A stretch of 64,000 nt of DNA from Cryptosporangium phraense (lineage in GTDB: Bacteria > Actinomycetota > Actinomycetes > Mycobacteriales > Cryptosporangiaceae), in the NCBI RefSeq assembly GCF_006912135.1, contig NZ_VIRS01000029.1:30604-94603 (forward strand). Direction: 5' to 3'. Of the stretch, positions 52,975 through 62,383 are shown in pieces (the stretch's first letter is position 1; every line of letters starts with the position of its first letter). Below the pieces are notes generated by a model. It was given only the letters and a program-made list of their open reading frames with translations, made no database searches and was not told the origin of the DNA. A program made the position numbers and the translations under genes.

Positions 52975-53404
52975 TCAACCCGCCGGAAGCACCGTTGTCG
53001 AGACAGTCCCTAACGCCGCGAACCTAAAATGGTCAGCGCACTCGCACGGGACGGGTCGGCGGCGTCCCGGCGGCGCTAGCGTGTGTTGGAGTTGGGCTGC
53101 GGAGCGGACCGGGGGAACCCAACCGGGCAAGGCGGGGCCCGTCGCATGTCACCGGCGCTCGACAGATCGCATCCTGTTTTCGAGATTGGTCAACTTACCT
53201 GACCAAGTAGTCAGGAAAGTTGACCAATCCGCAGAGCAAGATGGTTCCGCGAAGGCCTTCGGATCGTGGAGCGGAGCTGCCGCGCTGACCCCTCGTGCGG
53301 GCCGCGGGGCACTCCCGGGGCAACCGACGTACCTGGACGGCACGTGCCGCCGGTCTGCGTGTGACCCGGCCGACCGCTATCCGATCACTGACTCGGGAAT
53401 CCGC
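52975..53404. other. 430-base gap after the IS256 remnant
   Basis: No gene recognised. The stretch is less GC-rich in its centre and contains the long palindrome at 53184-53229. It separates the IS scar from the 3' end of the histidine kinase gene. Confidence 0.55.
53184..53229. repeat. AT-rich 46-bp hairpin/operator-like palindrome
   Basis: GATTGGTCAACTTACCTGAC (53184-53203) and its complement with one mismatch (53210-53229) flank CAAGTA. The centre, CTGACCAAGTAGTCAG, has the look of a TetR-family operator. In RNA it would fold into a 20-pair stem with a six-base loop. No regulator or start codon lies close by. Confidence 0.7.
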
Positions 53405-54961
53405 CTAGCGTCCGGGTCCGGCCGGGAGGGTGACGGTCACGGTCGTGCCCCGGCCTAGTTCACTATGGACGCCCAGGGTGCCGCCCATCGCCTCGGTGAG
53501 CCCACGGGCCAGCGGCAGCCCGAGTCCCACGCCCTCCTCGGAGTCGGCGCCGAGCCGGTCGAACGGGACGAACAGCCGGTCGAGGTACTCGGCCCCGATG
53601 CCCGGCCCGGTGTCGCGGATCGTGATCTCCGCCTGCTCGCCGCTCGCCGTCCAGGCGATGGCGACCGTGCCGTCCGCGCGGTTGTACCGGATCGCGTTGC
53701 CGACCAGGTTGAGCAGCACCTGCCGGAGCCGCCGCTGGTCGGCCGCCAGCTCCACCGGCGGACCGGCGGTCAGGCTCAGGCCGACCCGCTCGGCCGTCGC
53801 GAGCGGGTCCAGCATCGCCAGCACCTCGGTCACGACCGGCCCGAGCGGCACCGCGGTCACGGTGAGCGGCAGCACGTTCGCCTCGATCCGGGCCACGTCG
53901 AGGACGTCGTCGACCATCGCCAGGATGTGCCCGGCGGCCGCGGTGATGTGGCCGAGCGCCGCCGACCGGCGGTCGCGGTCCAGGTCGAGCGTGCCGAGCA
54001 GCTCGGTGAAGCCGGTGATCGCCTGCAGCGGAGTGCGCAGCTCGTGGCCGAGCGCCGACACGAAGTCGGTCTTCGCCCGGTTGGCCGCCTCGGCGGCGTG
54101 CTGGGCCAGCTCGGCCTCCACCCGCCGCCGGCGTTCCCGCTCGGCCGCGCGCCGGCCGGTGATGTCGAGGACGTTCACCGACAGCGCGTGGTCCTGGATC
54201 GGCGAGACCGCGACCGCCAGGTCCAGCCTCCGTCCGTCGGCGGCCTCCGCCGTCGCCTCGTACGCGTCCGGACGCGATCCGGACGCGGTGCGCGTGAAGA
54301 CGTCGTCGAGGCAGGCACCGATCAGGTCGACGCCGAGCAGCGCGCGCATCGCCCGGTTGACGCGGGTGATGCGACCGTCCAGCGTCGCCAGCGCCATGCC
54401 GACCGCGTTGTCCTCGAACGCGCGCCGGAACCGCTCCTCGCTCTCGGTGAGCGCGCCGAGCAGCCCGTCGTGGTCGATCGCGACCGACGCCAGGTGCGTC
54501 AGCCGCTCCACCAGCCGGGTCTCCCGGTCCGTCGGCTCGTGCGGACGACGGTGGTAGACCGCGAACGTGCCGGTCACCCCGTCGCGTCCGCTGATCGGCG
54601 TCGACCAGCACGACCGCAGGCCGAACCGGTCGGCCAGCGTGCGGTAGCGCTCCCAGCGGGGGTCGAGCCGGACGTCGACCGCGACGACCGGCCGGCCGGT
54701 GAAGGCGGCGGCGCCGCACGAGCCGGCGGACTCGCCGATCGGGAGGCCGTCGATCGCCGACGAGTACGCCCGCGGCAGCGACGGAGCGGCCCCGTGACGC
54801 AGCGTGCCGCCGTCCAGGAGCAGCACCGAGCAGCTGCAGCCGGGGACCAGCTCCTCGAACGTGGACGCGATCCCGGTGAGGACGCCGGAGAGCGGGACGC
54901 CCGCGGCGATCTGCTCCAGGATCTCGGTCTGACGGGCCAGCAGCGCGTGGTCGAAACTCAC
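53405..54961 (-). CDS. Sensor histidine kinase with GAF and PAS domains
   Basis: A 518-residue kinase with no membrane helix. An N-terminal GAF domain (LTGIASTFEELVPGCSCSVLLLDGG...WSTPISGRDGVTGTFAVYH), a PAS domain (FRRAFEDNAVGMALATLDGRI), the phosphoacceptor H-box ALGHELRTPLQAITGF, N-box LVGNAIRYNRADGT, and G-boxes DTGPGIG and GVGLGLPLARGL are in order. It should be a soluble, cytoplasmic sensor. GTG 54961 overlaps the response-regulator stop by four bases. The signal is unknown; several cysteines in the GAF domain could take part in redox or ligand sensing. Confidence 0.87.
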   Translation of the reverse strand: MSFDHALLARQTEILEQIAAGVPLSGVLTGIASTFEELVPGCSCSVLLLDGGTLRHGAAPSLPRAYSSAIDGLPIGESAGSCGAAAFTGRPVVAVDVRLDPRWERYRTLADRFGLRSCWSTPISGRDGVTGTFAVYHRRPHEPTDRETRLVERLTHLASVAIDHDGLLGALTESEERFRRAFEDNAVGMALATLDGRITRVNRAMRALLGVDLIGACLDDVFTRTASGSRPDAYEATAEAADGRRLDLAVAVSPIQDHALSVNVLDITGRRAAERERRRRVEAELAQHAAEAANRAKTDFVSALGHELRTPLQAITGFTELLGTLDLDRDRRSAALGHITAAAGHILAMVDDVLDVARIEANVLPLTVTAVPLGPVVTEVLAMLDPLATAERVGLSLTAGPPVELAADQRRLRQVLLNLVGNAIRYNRADGTVAIAWTASGEQAEITIRDTGPGIGAEYLDRLFVPFDRLGADSEEGVGLGLPLARGLTEAMGGTLGVHSELGRGTTVTVTLPAGPGR

Positions 54962-55617
54962 GGCTCTAGCCGGTAGCCGACACCCCGGACGGTCACCAGG
55001 AAACGGTGGCCGAGCTTGTGCCGTAATCGGTGGACGTGCTCGGTGACCGTGGCCTCGCTCTGCCAGCCGGTCGAGCTGGCCCACACCTGCTCGAGCAGTT
55101 GCGCCCGGGTGAACACGTGCCGGGGGTGGCCGGCCAGGAACGCCAGCAGGTCGAACTCGCGGGCGGTGAGCGGCACCGGCTCGCCGTCGAGCTCCACCTC
55201 CCGGCAGGCCAGGTCGATGCGCAACCCGGAGCGGACCGCGGGCGGCTGGGCGACCCCGTTCGTGCGCCGCAGCACCGAGCGGACCCGGGCCGCGAGTTCG
55301 CCCGGGGAGAACGGCTTCACCAGGTAGTCGTCGGCGCCGAGGTCGAGCCCGAGGATCCGGTCGCCCTCGCCGCTGCGTCCGGACAGCACGACGACCGGCG
55401 TCGGGTCGCCGCCCTCGCGGAGCCGACGGAGCAGGTCGAGGCCGGCCAGCCCGGGCAGCGACAGATCGAGGACGACGAGGTCGGGCCGCTGGTCGACGAT
55501 CGTCTGCCAGGCCGTGTTCCCGTCCGCGGCCACGTGGACGTCGTAGCCCTCGGACTCGAGTTGCCAGGAGACGACCGTGCGGACGCGGCTGTCGTCGTCG
55601 ACCACGAGCATCCTCAT
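54958..55617 (-). CDS. OmpR-type response regulator
   Basis: About 219 residues. The receiver domain has the acidic pocket LVVDDDSR, phosphoacceptor LVVLDLSLPG, and lysine in DDYLVKPFSPGEL. The C-terminal winged helix reads VPLTAREFDLLAFLAGHPRHVFTRAQLLEQVW and TVTEHVHRLRHKLG. ATG 55617 follows a G-rich site; GTG 55623 and ATG 55611 are alternatives. Paired with the downstream histidine kinase by a four-base overlap. Confidence 0.9.
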   Translation of the reverse strand: MRMLVVDDDSRVRTVVSWQLESEGYDVHVAADGNTAWQTIVDQRPDLVVLDLSLPGLAGLDLLRRLREGGDPTPVVVLSGRSGEGDRILGLDLGADDYLVKPFSPGELAARVRSVLRRTNGVAQPPAVRSGLRIDLACREVELDGEPVPLTAREFDLLAFLAGHPRHVFTRAQLLEQVWASSTGWQSEATVTEHVHRLRHKLGHRFLVTVRGVGYRLEP

Positions 55618-55675
55618 GGGCACCCCCTCGCGCCGGCGTCGTTGCCGCGTGGGGTTGACGGTAACCCGGGGAAAC

Positions 55676-56359
55676 TCACGGGAACAGTGCTCTGACCTCC
55701 TCGGGTTCCGGTCCGCCGGGCTCGATCAGCACGACCGCGTCGTCGAAGCCGGCCTGCGCGTAGCGACGGAGCGCGTCGCCGGTGGCGTCGAGATCGGTCG
55801 TCGGGACCGCGCAGACGACGGCCCGCCGTCCGCCGGCCGCGCGGTAGCGGTCGTGGGCCTCGACGATCTGGACGGGCGTCCGGCGGTAGCCGGACGCGAG
55901 CCAGCCGTCGAAGTGCCGGGCCGCCCGCTCGACGTTCCGGCCCCAGGAGCCGAGCAGCAGCGGGGGCCCGAGGCGCAGCCGGTCCACGGTGCGGTGCAGG
56001 GTCTCGAACCGGGTCGCGAAGTCCCGGCCGAACAGTGCGTAGTCGGCTGCGGTCGACCCCGGGCTGACGCCCAGCGACAACCGGGCGCCGCAGATCTGGG
56101 CCAGCGACCGGATGCGGTAGGCGAGGTCGGCCGGGTGGTGCAGCGGCACCTGCAGGGTCGCGGTGCCCAGTTCGACGCGCTCGGTGGCGGTGGCCGCGAC
56201 CGCGAGCGTGACGAACGGATCGGGGACGAAGTAGCCCCGCCCGACGATCTGGGGCGTCCAGAGGCTCTCGAATCCGGCGGCCACCAGCCGCTGCGCCCAG
56301 GCTGCGGTGGCGGGCTGCGGAGCGTCCGACAAATGGACCAGGGTGGCACCGAGGCGCAC
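55676..56359 (-). CDS. Luciferase-like (LLM) flavin/F420 oxidoreductase, short
   Basis: A 227-residue protein with LLM family signatures: ATLVHLSDAPQPATAAWAQR, AAGFESLWTPQIVGRGYFVPDPF, ERVELGTATLQVPLHHPADLA and RLSLGVSPGS. It is shorter than usual (about 300), lacking part of the C-terminal barrel, but the reading frame is intact. Start GTG 56359, three bases after the acetoacetyl-CoA synthetase stop, so the two are cotranscribed. Confidence 0.78.
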   Translation of the reverse strand: MRLGATLVHLSDAPQPATAAWAQRLVAAGFESLWTPQIVGRGYFVPDPFVTLAVAATATERVELGTATLQVPLHHPADLAYRIRSLAQICGARLSLGVSPGSTAADYALFGRDFATRFETLHRTVDRLRLGPPLLLGSWGRNVERAARHFDGWLASGYRRTPVQIVEAHDRYRAAGGRRAVVCAVPTTDLDATGDALRRYAQAGFDDAVVLIEPGGPEPEEVRALFP

Positions 56360-56362
56360 CGG

Positions 56363-58258
56363 TCAGCCCAACCGGTCCGACGCGAAGCGCTCGTACCAGC
56401 GCAGGACCTCAGGGTCGTCGACCGACGCGGGGTTCGCGGCCTGGGCGAGGGGAGTGCCGCGGAGGAGCTTCTTGATCGGGACCTCGAGCCGTTTGCCGGT
56501 CAGCGTGTGCGGGACGGCCGGGGCCTCGACGATCTCGTCGGGGACGTGCCGGGGGGTGAGTTTCTCGCGCAGCGTGGTGGCGATCTTTCGTTTCAGCGCG
56601 TCGTCGAGCCGGTGGCCGTCGGCGGGGACGACGAACAGGCCGAGCCAGTAGCCGTCGTCGGGCTGCTCGACGCCGATGACCAGGGTCTCGGCGATCTCGG
56701 GCAGGGTCTCGAGCACGTCGTAGAAGTCGCCCGAGCCGAGCCGGACGCCCTGCCGGTTGAGGGTCGAATCGGAGCGGCCGTGGATCGTGAGGCTGCCGTC
56801 CGAGTGGATCGTCACCCAGTCGCCGTGCCGCCAGACGCCGGGCCAGGTCTCGAAGTACGACTCGGTGTAGCGGGTGAAGTCGGGGTCGTTCCACAGGTGG
56901 ACCGGCATCGGCGGGACCGGCTGCAGGATCACCAGGTCGCCGACGCGGTCGACGACCGGGACACCGTCGTCGTCCCAGGCCGCGCAGTCGACCCCGGCCA
57001 GCCGGCCGCCGATCCGGCCCGGCCGGACCGGGGCGTAGTCGTTCGACCCGACGAATGCGCCGGAGACGTCGGTGCCGCCGCTGGTCGAGTCGATCTTGAC
57101 GTCCGCGCCGACGTGCTCCCAGACCCAGCGGTAGCCGTCGGGCGGGAGCGCGGAGCCGCTGACCAGCACGTGACGCAGCCGCTCGGGGGTCTCGGCCGGC
57201 GGGGTGGAGGCGGTGATGACGGCCGCGCCGAGCAGCATGACGTCGGCGCCGGTGCGGGCGGCGACGTCCCAGACCCCGCTGGCCGGGCTGCCCTCGTACA
57301 GGACGATCGTCGCGCCGTGCAGCAGCGCGCCGAGCTGCATGTTCCACAGGGCCCAGCCGGTCGAGGTGTAGGTGAACATGCGCTCGCCGGGGCGGAGTCC
57401 GCAGTAGAGGCCCGCCCATTTCAGGCCTTCGAGCGTGATTCCGCCGTGGCCGTGGACCAGGCCTTTGGGCAGGCCGGTGGTGCCCGAGGTGAACAGGACC
57501 CAGAGCGGGTGGGAGAACTCGACCTGTTCGTACTTCTCCGGGGCGGTGGGCTCGAGCAGCTCGGGCCAGAGGGTTGCTCGGGCCGGTTGTGGCCGGCCGA
57601 GGTACGGGACGTGGACGAACTCGCGGACGGTCGGGAGGTTCTCGCGTAGGCGGGCGACGACCTCGGTGCGGTCGATCTCCTTGCCGTTCCAGTGGTAGCC
57701 GTCGGCCGCGATCAGCACGGTGGGTTCGAGCTGGGCCAGGCGTCCGATCGTGCCTTCGGCGCCGAAGTCCGGGGTGCAGCAGGACCAGATCGCGCCGACC
57801 GCCGCGGTGGCCAGGCAGGCGATGACCGCGTGCTCGGTGTTCGGGAGGTAGGCGCAGACGCGGTCGCCGGGGTGGACGCCGTGGTTCCGCAGCCAGTGGG
57901 CGACCGCCGCCACTTGCTCCCGGAGACTCCGGTAGGTGGTTTCTTTCTGGTCGCGGTGGCCTTCTCCGACGCTGAGCAGCGCCACGTCGTGGTCGGCGCC
58001 TCTTCTGAGCGCGTGTTCGGCCCAGTTCAGCCGGGCGCCGGAGAACCAGCGGGTGCGGGGCATGGGGTCGGGCGTGCGTACCCGGGTCCACGGCGTCGCG
58101 AACGTGACGTCGTAGTAGTCGACGATCGAGAGCCAGAAGCGGTCGACGTCCTCGACCGACCAGGACCAGAGGGCGTCGTGATCGGGGAAGGGGCGGCCCT
58201 CGCGCCGCTCCAGCCAGTCGAGGTACGCGCGCAGCGCGGACCGGTCCGGAACCCTCAT
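56363..58258 (-). CDS. Acetoacetate-CoA ligase
   Basis: A 631-residue acyl-adenylate enzyme. The N-terminal DALWSWSVEDVDRFWLSIVDYYDV and WFSGARLNWAEHALRR, then the ATP loop LFTSGTTGLPKGLVHGHGG, IDSTSGGTDVSGAF, and C-terminal HGRSDSTLNRQGVRLGSGDFYD with final PHTLTGKRLEVPIKKLL, follow the AcsA/AACS layout. It should activate acetoacetate to acetoacetyl-CoA. ATG 58258 is preferred over GTG 58267 because TACGGT lies seven bases upstream (leaderless). Clustered with two luciferase-like genes. Confidence 0.9.
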   Translation of the reverse strand: MRVPDRSALRAYLDWLERREGRPFPDHDALWSWSVEDVDRFWLSIVDYYDVTFATPWTRVRTPDPMPRTRWFSGARLNWAEHALRRGADHDVALLSVGEGHRDQKETTYRSLREQVAAVAHWLRNHGVHPGDRVCAYLPNTEHAVIACLATAAVGAIWSCCTPDFGAEGTIGRLAQLEPTVLIAADGYHWNGKEIDRTEVVARLRENLPTVREFVHVPYLGRPQPARATLWPELLEPTAPEKYEQVEFSHPLWVLFTSGTTGLPKGLVHGHGGITLEGLKWAGLYCGLRPGERMFTYTSTGWALWNMQLGALLHGATIVLYEGSPASGVWDVAARTGADVMLLGAAVITASTPPAETPERLRHVLVSGSALPPDGYRWVWEHVGADVKIDSTSGGTDVSGAFVGSNDYAPVRPGRIGGRLAGVDCAAWDDDGVPVVDRVGDLVILQPVPPMPVHLWNDPDFTRYTESYFETWPGVWRHGDWVTIHSDGSLTIHGRSDSTLNRQGVRLGSGDFYDVLETLPEIAETLVIGVEQPDDGYWLGLFVVPADGHRLDDALKRKIATTLREKLTPRHVPDEIVEAPAVPHTLTGKRLEVPIKKLLRGTPLAQAANPASVDDPEVLRWYERFASDRLG

Positions 58259-58359
58259 GCGGTGCACCGTAGAGCTGACGGTGCTGGTGGGCGCGACGGT
58301 TGAGAAAGCGTTGAGATTTCGGTGTGAACGGGTTGATGCGGAGCTAGCACCGTGAACGC

Positions 58360-59349
58360 ATGAAGCTCGCTCTGTACCTTCCGAACTTCCGCGACAACGT
58401 GACCGTCAAGGAGCTCGAGGACCTGACGGCGCTGGCCGAGGACCTCGACTTCGACTCCGTGTGGACGCTCGACCGGATCGTCGTGCCGGAGGCCTCGGAC
58501 CGCGCGGAGCTGCAGTTCCCGTTCGGCATGATGACCGAGTTCCCGAAGGGGATGCCGGTCGTCTCGCGGGGCAAGTGGTTCCAGGGCATGACGCTGATTC
58601 CGTGGCTCGCGGCGAAGACGCAGAAGGTCCGGATCGGGATGAGCATCATCGACACGCCCTACCGTTCGCCCGGTGTGCTCGCCGCCGAGCTCGCCACCCA
58701 GGACCACCTGGCCGGTGGCCGGCTGAACGTCGGGGTCGGGTCGGGCTGGATGCCCGAGGAGTTCGCGGCGGCGTCGGTGCCGCAGTTGTTCCCGCGCCGG
58801 CACGCGCACGTGCGGGAGACGATCGAGATCATGCAGGGGATCTGGTCGAACGAGCTGTTCGAGTACCACGGCGAGTTCGCGGACTTCCCGCTGTCGGGGT
58901 TCGGGCACAAGCCGATCCAGCAGCCCGGCCCGCCGATCTACTTCTCCGGCCTCAAGGACGCCCGGCGCTCGGCGCGGCGGATCGCGAAGTACGGGCTGCA
59001 GGGCTGGATCGGGATCCAGGACACGCCGGAGGAGATCAGCCGGTGGAGGGGTGAGATCGAGCGGGAGCTGGGGGAGTTGGGGCGTGGGTTCCCGGAGGGC
59101 TTCGACGTGTGTTCGATGATCTGGTTCGTGATCACGGACGAGCCGATGGATCAGAGCCCGGCCGGGAAGGGGACGAATTTGCTGGCCGGGACGGCGCAGC
59201 AGGTGGAGGACATGCTGAAGCGGTATCGGGATGCGGGGATGACGATGCCGTTGCTGTGGCCGCCGTTCCGGGATGTGCCTACGTCGAAGACTTTGGATGA
59301 TCTGAAGCGGTTGACGGAGGAGATCATGCCGAAGGTGAATGCTGCTTGA
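58360..59349 (+). CDS. Luciferase-like (LLM) F420/flavin-dependent oxidoreductase
   Basis: A 329-residue LLM protein: MKLALYLPNFRDNVTVKELEDL, LAAKTQKVRIGMSIIDTPYRSPGVLAAELATQDHLAGGRLNVGVGSGWMPEEF in continuous blocks, and the FADFPLSGFGHKPIQQPGPPIYFSG segment. A TIGRFAM-type F420-dependent class is likely. It starts 101 bases from the divergent acetoacetyl-CoA synthetase. The reaction is unknown; members oxidise or reduce lipids, aldehydes and secondary metabolites. Confidence 0.83.
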   Translation: MKLALYLPNFRDNVTVKELEDLTALAEDLDFDSVWTLDRIVVPEASDRAELQFPFGMMTEFPKGMPVVSRGKWFQGMTLIPWLAAKTQKVRIGMSIIDTPYRSPGVLAAELATQDHLAGGRLNVGVGSGWMPEEFAAASVPQLFPRRHAHVRETIEIMQGIWSNELFEYHGEFADFPLSGFGHKPIQQPGPPIYFSGLKDARRSARRIAKYGLQGWIGIQDTPEEISRWRGEIERELGELGRGFPEGFDVCSMIWFVITDEPMDQSPAGKGTNLLAGTAQQVEDMLKRYRDAGMTMPLLWPPFRDVPTSKTLDDLKRLTEEIMPKVNAA

Positions 59350-60255
59350 GGGGCGCGGCCGTGGCGCACGCCTTATGGTGAGGTAGGTGCTCGCTAGGGC
59401 GCGGTGCGGGGGTGCGGCTCCGTTTGGGCGCGCGTCGAACGGACGCGGGCTTGGCAGCGACCCGCAGCGCCATCTGCCGCACATTCCACGGCGCGGCAGG
59501 GTCAGGGCCTGGCGGGCATGGTGGCGTGTGCAACTCGCGCCGGGGCCGGCAGTCCGCTTGGTGGGGGCGTGGCTCCGGCTGCGGCGCCGCGGTGGCGCGG
59601 GCCGCCCCCGCGCCGGAGCGCGCGCGAGGTGCGTGTAGTGCCTTGGTATTCACTCGCGAACGCGCGTCCTGGGCTCGTGTCGACCCGGTGATGGCTCTCC
59701 TGACTGGCTCGGAGCGCCCTGTCGGAGCGGTGAAATCGGCCGGGGAGTCCCCCGCGAAAAGACCCGAGGCGGCACGCAGATCAGCCCGCTCCCTCTCAGG
59801 CGTCTGGCGGCGCGCTCGCGGGAGCCCCAGCCACGTGCTTGCCGGGTGGTCGTAGCTCGGCCGGCCCGGGCGGCGGCTGGTGCCCGATCGCGCCGCTTTC
59901 GGTGCACATGTCGGCGCCGGTGCAGCACGGCCGGCCGGCAGAGTGACCGGACGCCCCCGCCGGGCAAGGCGCGCGGATGGATGACCGCCACCGACCTCGC
60001 CGCGGGCCCGTCGCCACCCTCGGCGAGGCCGCGCTCCGGTCGGACGGCGGCTCCGGCCCCCGTTTCCCCAGCGGAAGCATCCTCCGGCCAGCCGAGCCTT
60101 GGCGCGGGCGGAACCGAGGTCATCGGAACCGAGGGCATAGCCTCGCCGCGTCCGAGGTCTTGATGACCATGGGTGACATTCGTATCTTTTGTATCCGCTT
60201 CGTTGCTATCCGCTACTGTACGACCCGTCCTACCACTATGGACGGATGGAGAACT
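59350..60255. other. 900-base gap before the secreted-protein cluster
   Basis: No gene recognised; the open frames look like shadows. The last roughly 80 bases (from 60170) are conspicuously AT-rich, with pyrimidine tracts and TATCCGC repeats (around 60192 and 60207), and contain the promoter of the first I36-like gene. Confidence 0.55.
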
Positions 60256-60783
60256 GTGTCATTACGTCGCACGGGGGCGACAGCGCAACGCGGGCGCGGT
60301 GTCGTGAAATGGTCGGCGGCCCTGGCCGCCGCGGTATTCGCACTGGTGATGGGCCTCGCACCCCCAGCTAACGCGGCCGGCGGGACGCCTCCCGCCGAAA
60401 AAGCCACCCTCACCTCGGTCACCGCGGCGGCTCCCGCCGCCGCGCCCAGTGGATGTTCCGCCGGGAACCTCTGCTTCTGGAACGGCACGAACTTCTCGGA
60501 CGGGCCGGGTGAGCTGTCCGGCACCAACTCCAACTGGCAGGCGTTCTCGCACTCGACGTGCACGTCGACCAGCGGCGCCTCGTACAAGACCTGGAACGAC
60601 TGCGCCTCGTCGCTCTACAACAACGGCACGAGTTGCGACGCTCGCGTGTGGACCGACTCCGGCTACCACGGGAGCAGCTACACGATGTCCCGCGGCCAGC
60701 GCATCACGAACCTGGCGACCTTCTACCCGGACGCCGGGGACACCTTCAACAACAGCATCTCGTCCAACGACTGGGTCTGCTGA
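60256..60783 (+). CDS. Secreted I36-type peptidase inhibitor-like protein, copy 1
   Basis: A 175-residue protein: N-terminal signal (WSAALAAAVFALVMGLAPPANAA), an alanine-rich spacer, then a cysteine-containing beta/gamma-crystallin-like domain beginning GCSAGNLCFWNGTNFSDGPG and ending NNSISSNDWVC. The CxxGxLCFW start is that of I36 metalloproteinase inhibitors from Streptomyces. GTG 60256 is chosen by analogy to the parallel start of copy 2; ATG 60238 is an alternative. Secreted; inhibitor activity is inferred, and many relatives are only inhibitor-like. Confidence 0.75.
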   Translation: MSLRRTGATAQRGRGVVKWSAALAAAVFALVMGLAPPANAAGGTPPAEKATLTSVTAAAPAAAPSGCSAGNLCFWNGTNFSDGPGELSGTNSNWQAFSHSTCTSTSGASYKTWNDCASSLYNNGTSCDARVWTDSGYHGSSYTMSRGQRITNLATFYPDAGDTFNNSISSNDWVC

Positions 60784-60803
60784 CCGTCTCACCAGGAGGA
60801 AAA

Positions 60804-61316
60804 GTGTCCAAGCTTCACACGGGGGCGACCGCGCGCGGACGGCGCGCAGTCGGAAGGTGGTCCGCGGCGGTCGTCGCGGTGCTGTTCGCGCTGGTCATGG
60901 GCGTCGGCCTGGGCCAACCCGCCAGCGCGGCCACGGCCGGCAGTGCGTCCAGCGGCCTGACCCTGACCGCGGTGTCTCCGGCGGCTGCCGCCGCGGCGCC
61001 GTCCGGGTGCTCGGCCGGCAACCTCTGTTTCTGGAAAGACGCGAACATGGTCGACGGGCCGGGCGAGCTGTCCGGCACGAACAGCAACTGGGCGGCGTTC
61101 TCGCACCAGAGCTGCGCGTCCCACACCTGGAACAACTGCGCGTCGTCGCTCTACAACAACGGCACCAGCTGTACCGCGCTGGTCTGGCTGTCGGCCGGCT
61201 TCACCGAGGGCGTCGAGAGCCTGGGCCGGGGTCAGGGGGTCAAGAACCTGACCACCTGGAACGTTGACACGGGTCCGTGGAACGACAACATCTCCGCGAA
61301 CAGCTGGTCTTGTTGA
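60804..61316 (+). CDS. Secreted I36-type peptidase inhibitor-like protein, copy 2
   Basis: A 170-residue paralog of the previous gene, 20 bases downstream. Signal peptide VGRWSAAVVAVLFALVMGVG...QPASAA, then GCSAGNLCFWKDANMVDGPG, and the shared CASSLYNNGTSC and final NISANSWSC. GTG 60804 follows AGGAGGA. The pair keep the same cysteine positions and tryptophans; copy 2 lacks an extra Cys-Thr insertion present in copy 1. A tandem duplication is evident. Confidence 0.77.
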   Translation: MSKLHTGATARGRRAVGRWSAAVVAVLFALVMGVGLGQPASAATAGSASSGLTLTAVSPAAAAAAPSGCSAGNLCFWKDANMVDGPGELSGTNSNWAAFSHQSCASHTWNNCASSLYNNGTSCTALVWLSAGFTEGVESLGRGQGVKNLTTWNVDTGPWNDNISANSWSC

Positions 61317-62326
61317 TCGCACGTCTCCCGGTCCGCCGGGTCGGCTCACTCGGCTCCCCGCCGAGTGGGTCGGCCCGCGGCTCCGCCACGAAAACGCCGG
61401 CCCGCCGCTCCGCGCCGAACGCCGCGCAAACGCCGGCCCGCCGCTTCGCGCCGAATGCCGCGCAGACGTCGGCCCGCATCGCCCTGCTCGGCGCGGCGGT
61501 AGCCGTCGGGCTGGGCCTGGCCGGGTGCGGGAACGGCGGCGCGCCCGCTCCGGTCACGTCCACCGCCGTCGACCTCGTGACCCGGACCGGCGGGTTCCCC
61601 GCCGGACAGCGGACGATCACCGCGGCCGAGGACCGGCTGGTCGCGCGGTGCATGGCCGCGTCCGGCCGGACGTACATCGTCAGCAAGCCGACGTCGGCCG
61701 ACGCGCCGGCCGCAACCGACTACGGCCTCTACAGCGCGCAGCACGTCGACCCGAGCGCCGACCGGACGACCAACGACTACTACCTGGCCCACCTGCCCGA
61801 AGCCGAGCGGACCACCTACCTGAAGGCGCTGCGCGGGACGGCCCAGGCGGCCGTGACCCTCTCCGACGGACGGGAGATCGCCTACCCGACGACCGGCTGC
61901 GAACCAGCCGCCCGCACCATGCTGTACGGATCGCTGGAGAACCAGGTCAAGGTCTTCTACGTGCCGCAGATCGTCGGCAACGCGGTCCGCGAGCAGGTCC
62001 AGCAGAAGCCGGAGTACGTCTCGGCCCAGAAGGCCTGGCAGCGGTGCATGGCGTCCGGCCACGAGCCGTACTCCTCCAGTGCCGAGGCCCGCAAGCAGAT
62101 CGCGGCCCTCTACGCGAAGACCGGCCCGACCCCGGCCACCCACCAGCGCGAGATCACGGTGGCCACGCTGGACCGCCGGTGCACGACGAACTCCCGTCTC
62201 GACACCACCGAGTCCACGCTCACCCGCGAGGTCCTCGCCGCGCTCCCCGAGCCCGATCGTCAGGAGCTCGACAAGCTCGCCGCAACCTGGCGGAAGACCC
62301 TCGAGGCGGCGCGGGCGACGCCCTAG
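61313..62326 (+). CDS. Putative lipoprotein of unknown function with an N-terminal repeat
   Basis: TTG 61313 overlaps the stop of the I36-like copy 2 as TTGA, or an unseen start lies nearer. The first 65 residues are low-complexity with a duplicated twelve-residue unit; then comes ARIALLGAAVAVGLGLAGC, a lipoprotein signal with lipobox LAGC. The mature part is about 250 residues, with AEDRLVARCMAASGRTYIV and a repeated W-Q-R-C-M-A-S-G theme (KAWQRCMASGHEP), suggesting two related helical units joined by cysteines. No known family. It continues the secreted-protein cluster. Confidence 0.55.
   Translation: MIARLPVRRVGSLGSPPSGSARGSATKTPARRSAPNAAQTPARRFAPNAAQTSARIALLGAAVAVGLGLAGCGNGGAPAPVTSTAVDLVTRTGGFPAGQRTITAAEDRLVARCMAASGRTYIVSKPTSADAPAATDYGLYSAQHVDPSADRTTNDYYLAHLPEAERTTYLKALRGTAQAAVTLSDGREIAYPTTGCEPAARTMLYGSLENQVKVFYVPQIVGNAVREQVQQKPEYVSAQKAWQRCMASGHEPYSSSAEARKQIAALYAKTGPTPATHQREITVATLDRRCTTNSRLDTTESTLTREVLAALPEPDRQELDKLAATWRKTLEAARATP
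61394..61477 (+). repeat. 36-bp tandem repeat at the lipoprotein N-terminus
   Basis: Two full copies and a partial third of a 36-base unit encode TPARRSAPNAAQ, TPARRFAPNAAQ and TSAR. The unit is a multiple of three and keeps the frame of the lipoprotein gene open. Confidence 0.8.
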
Positions 62327-62383
62327 GGTCGGGGCACGGCCGGCCGTCACGGGGGCGTCCGGCGGTAGGGAAGAGAGACGCGC

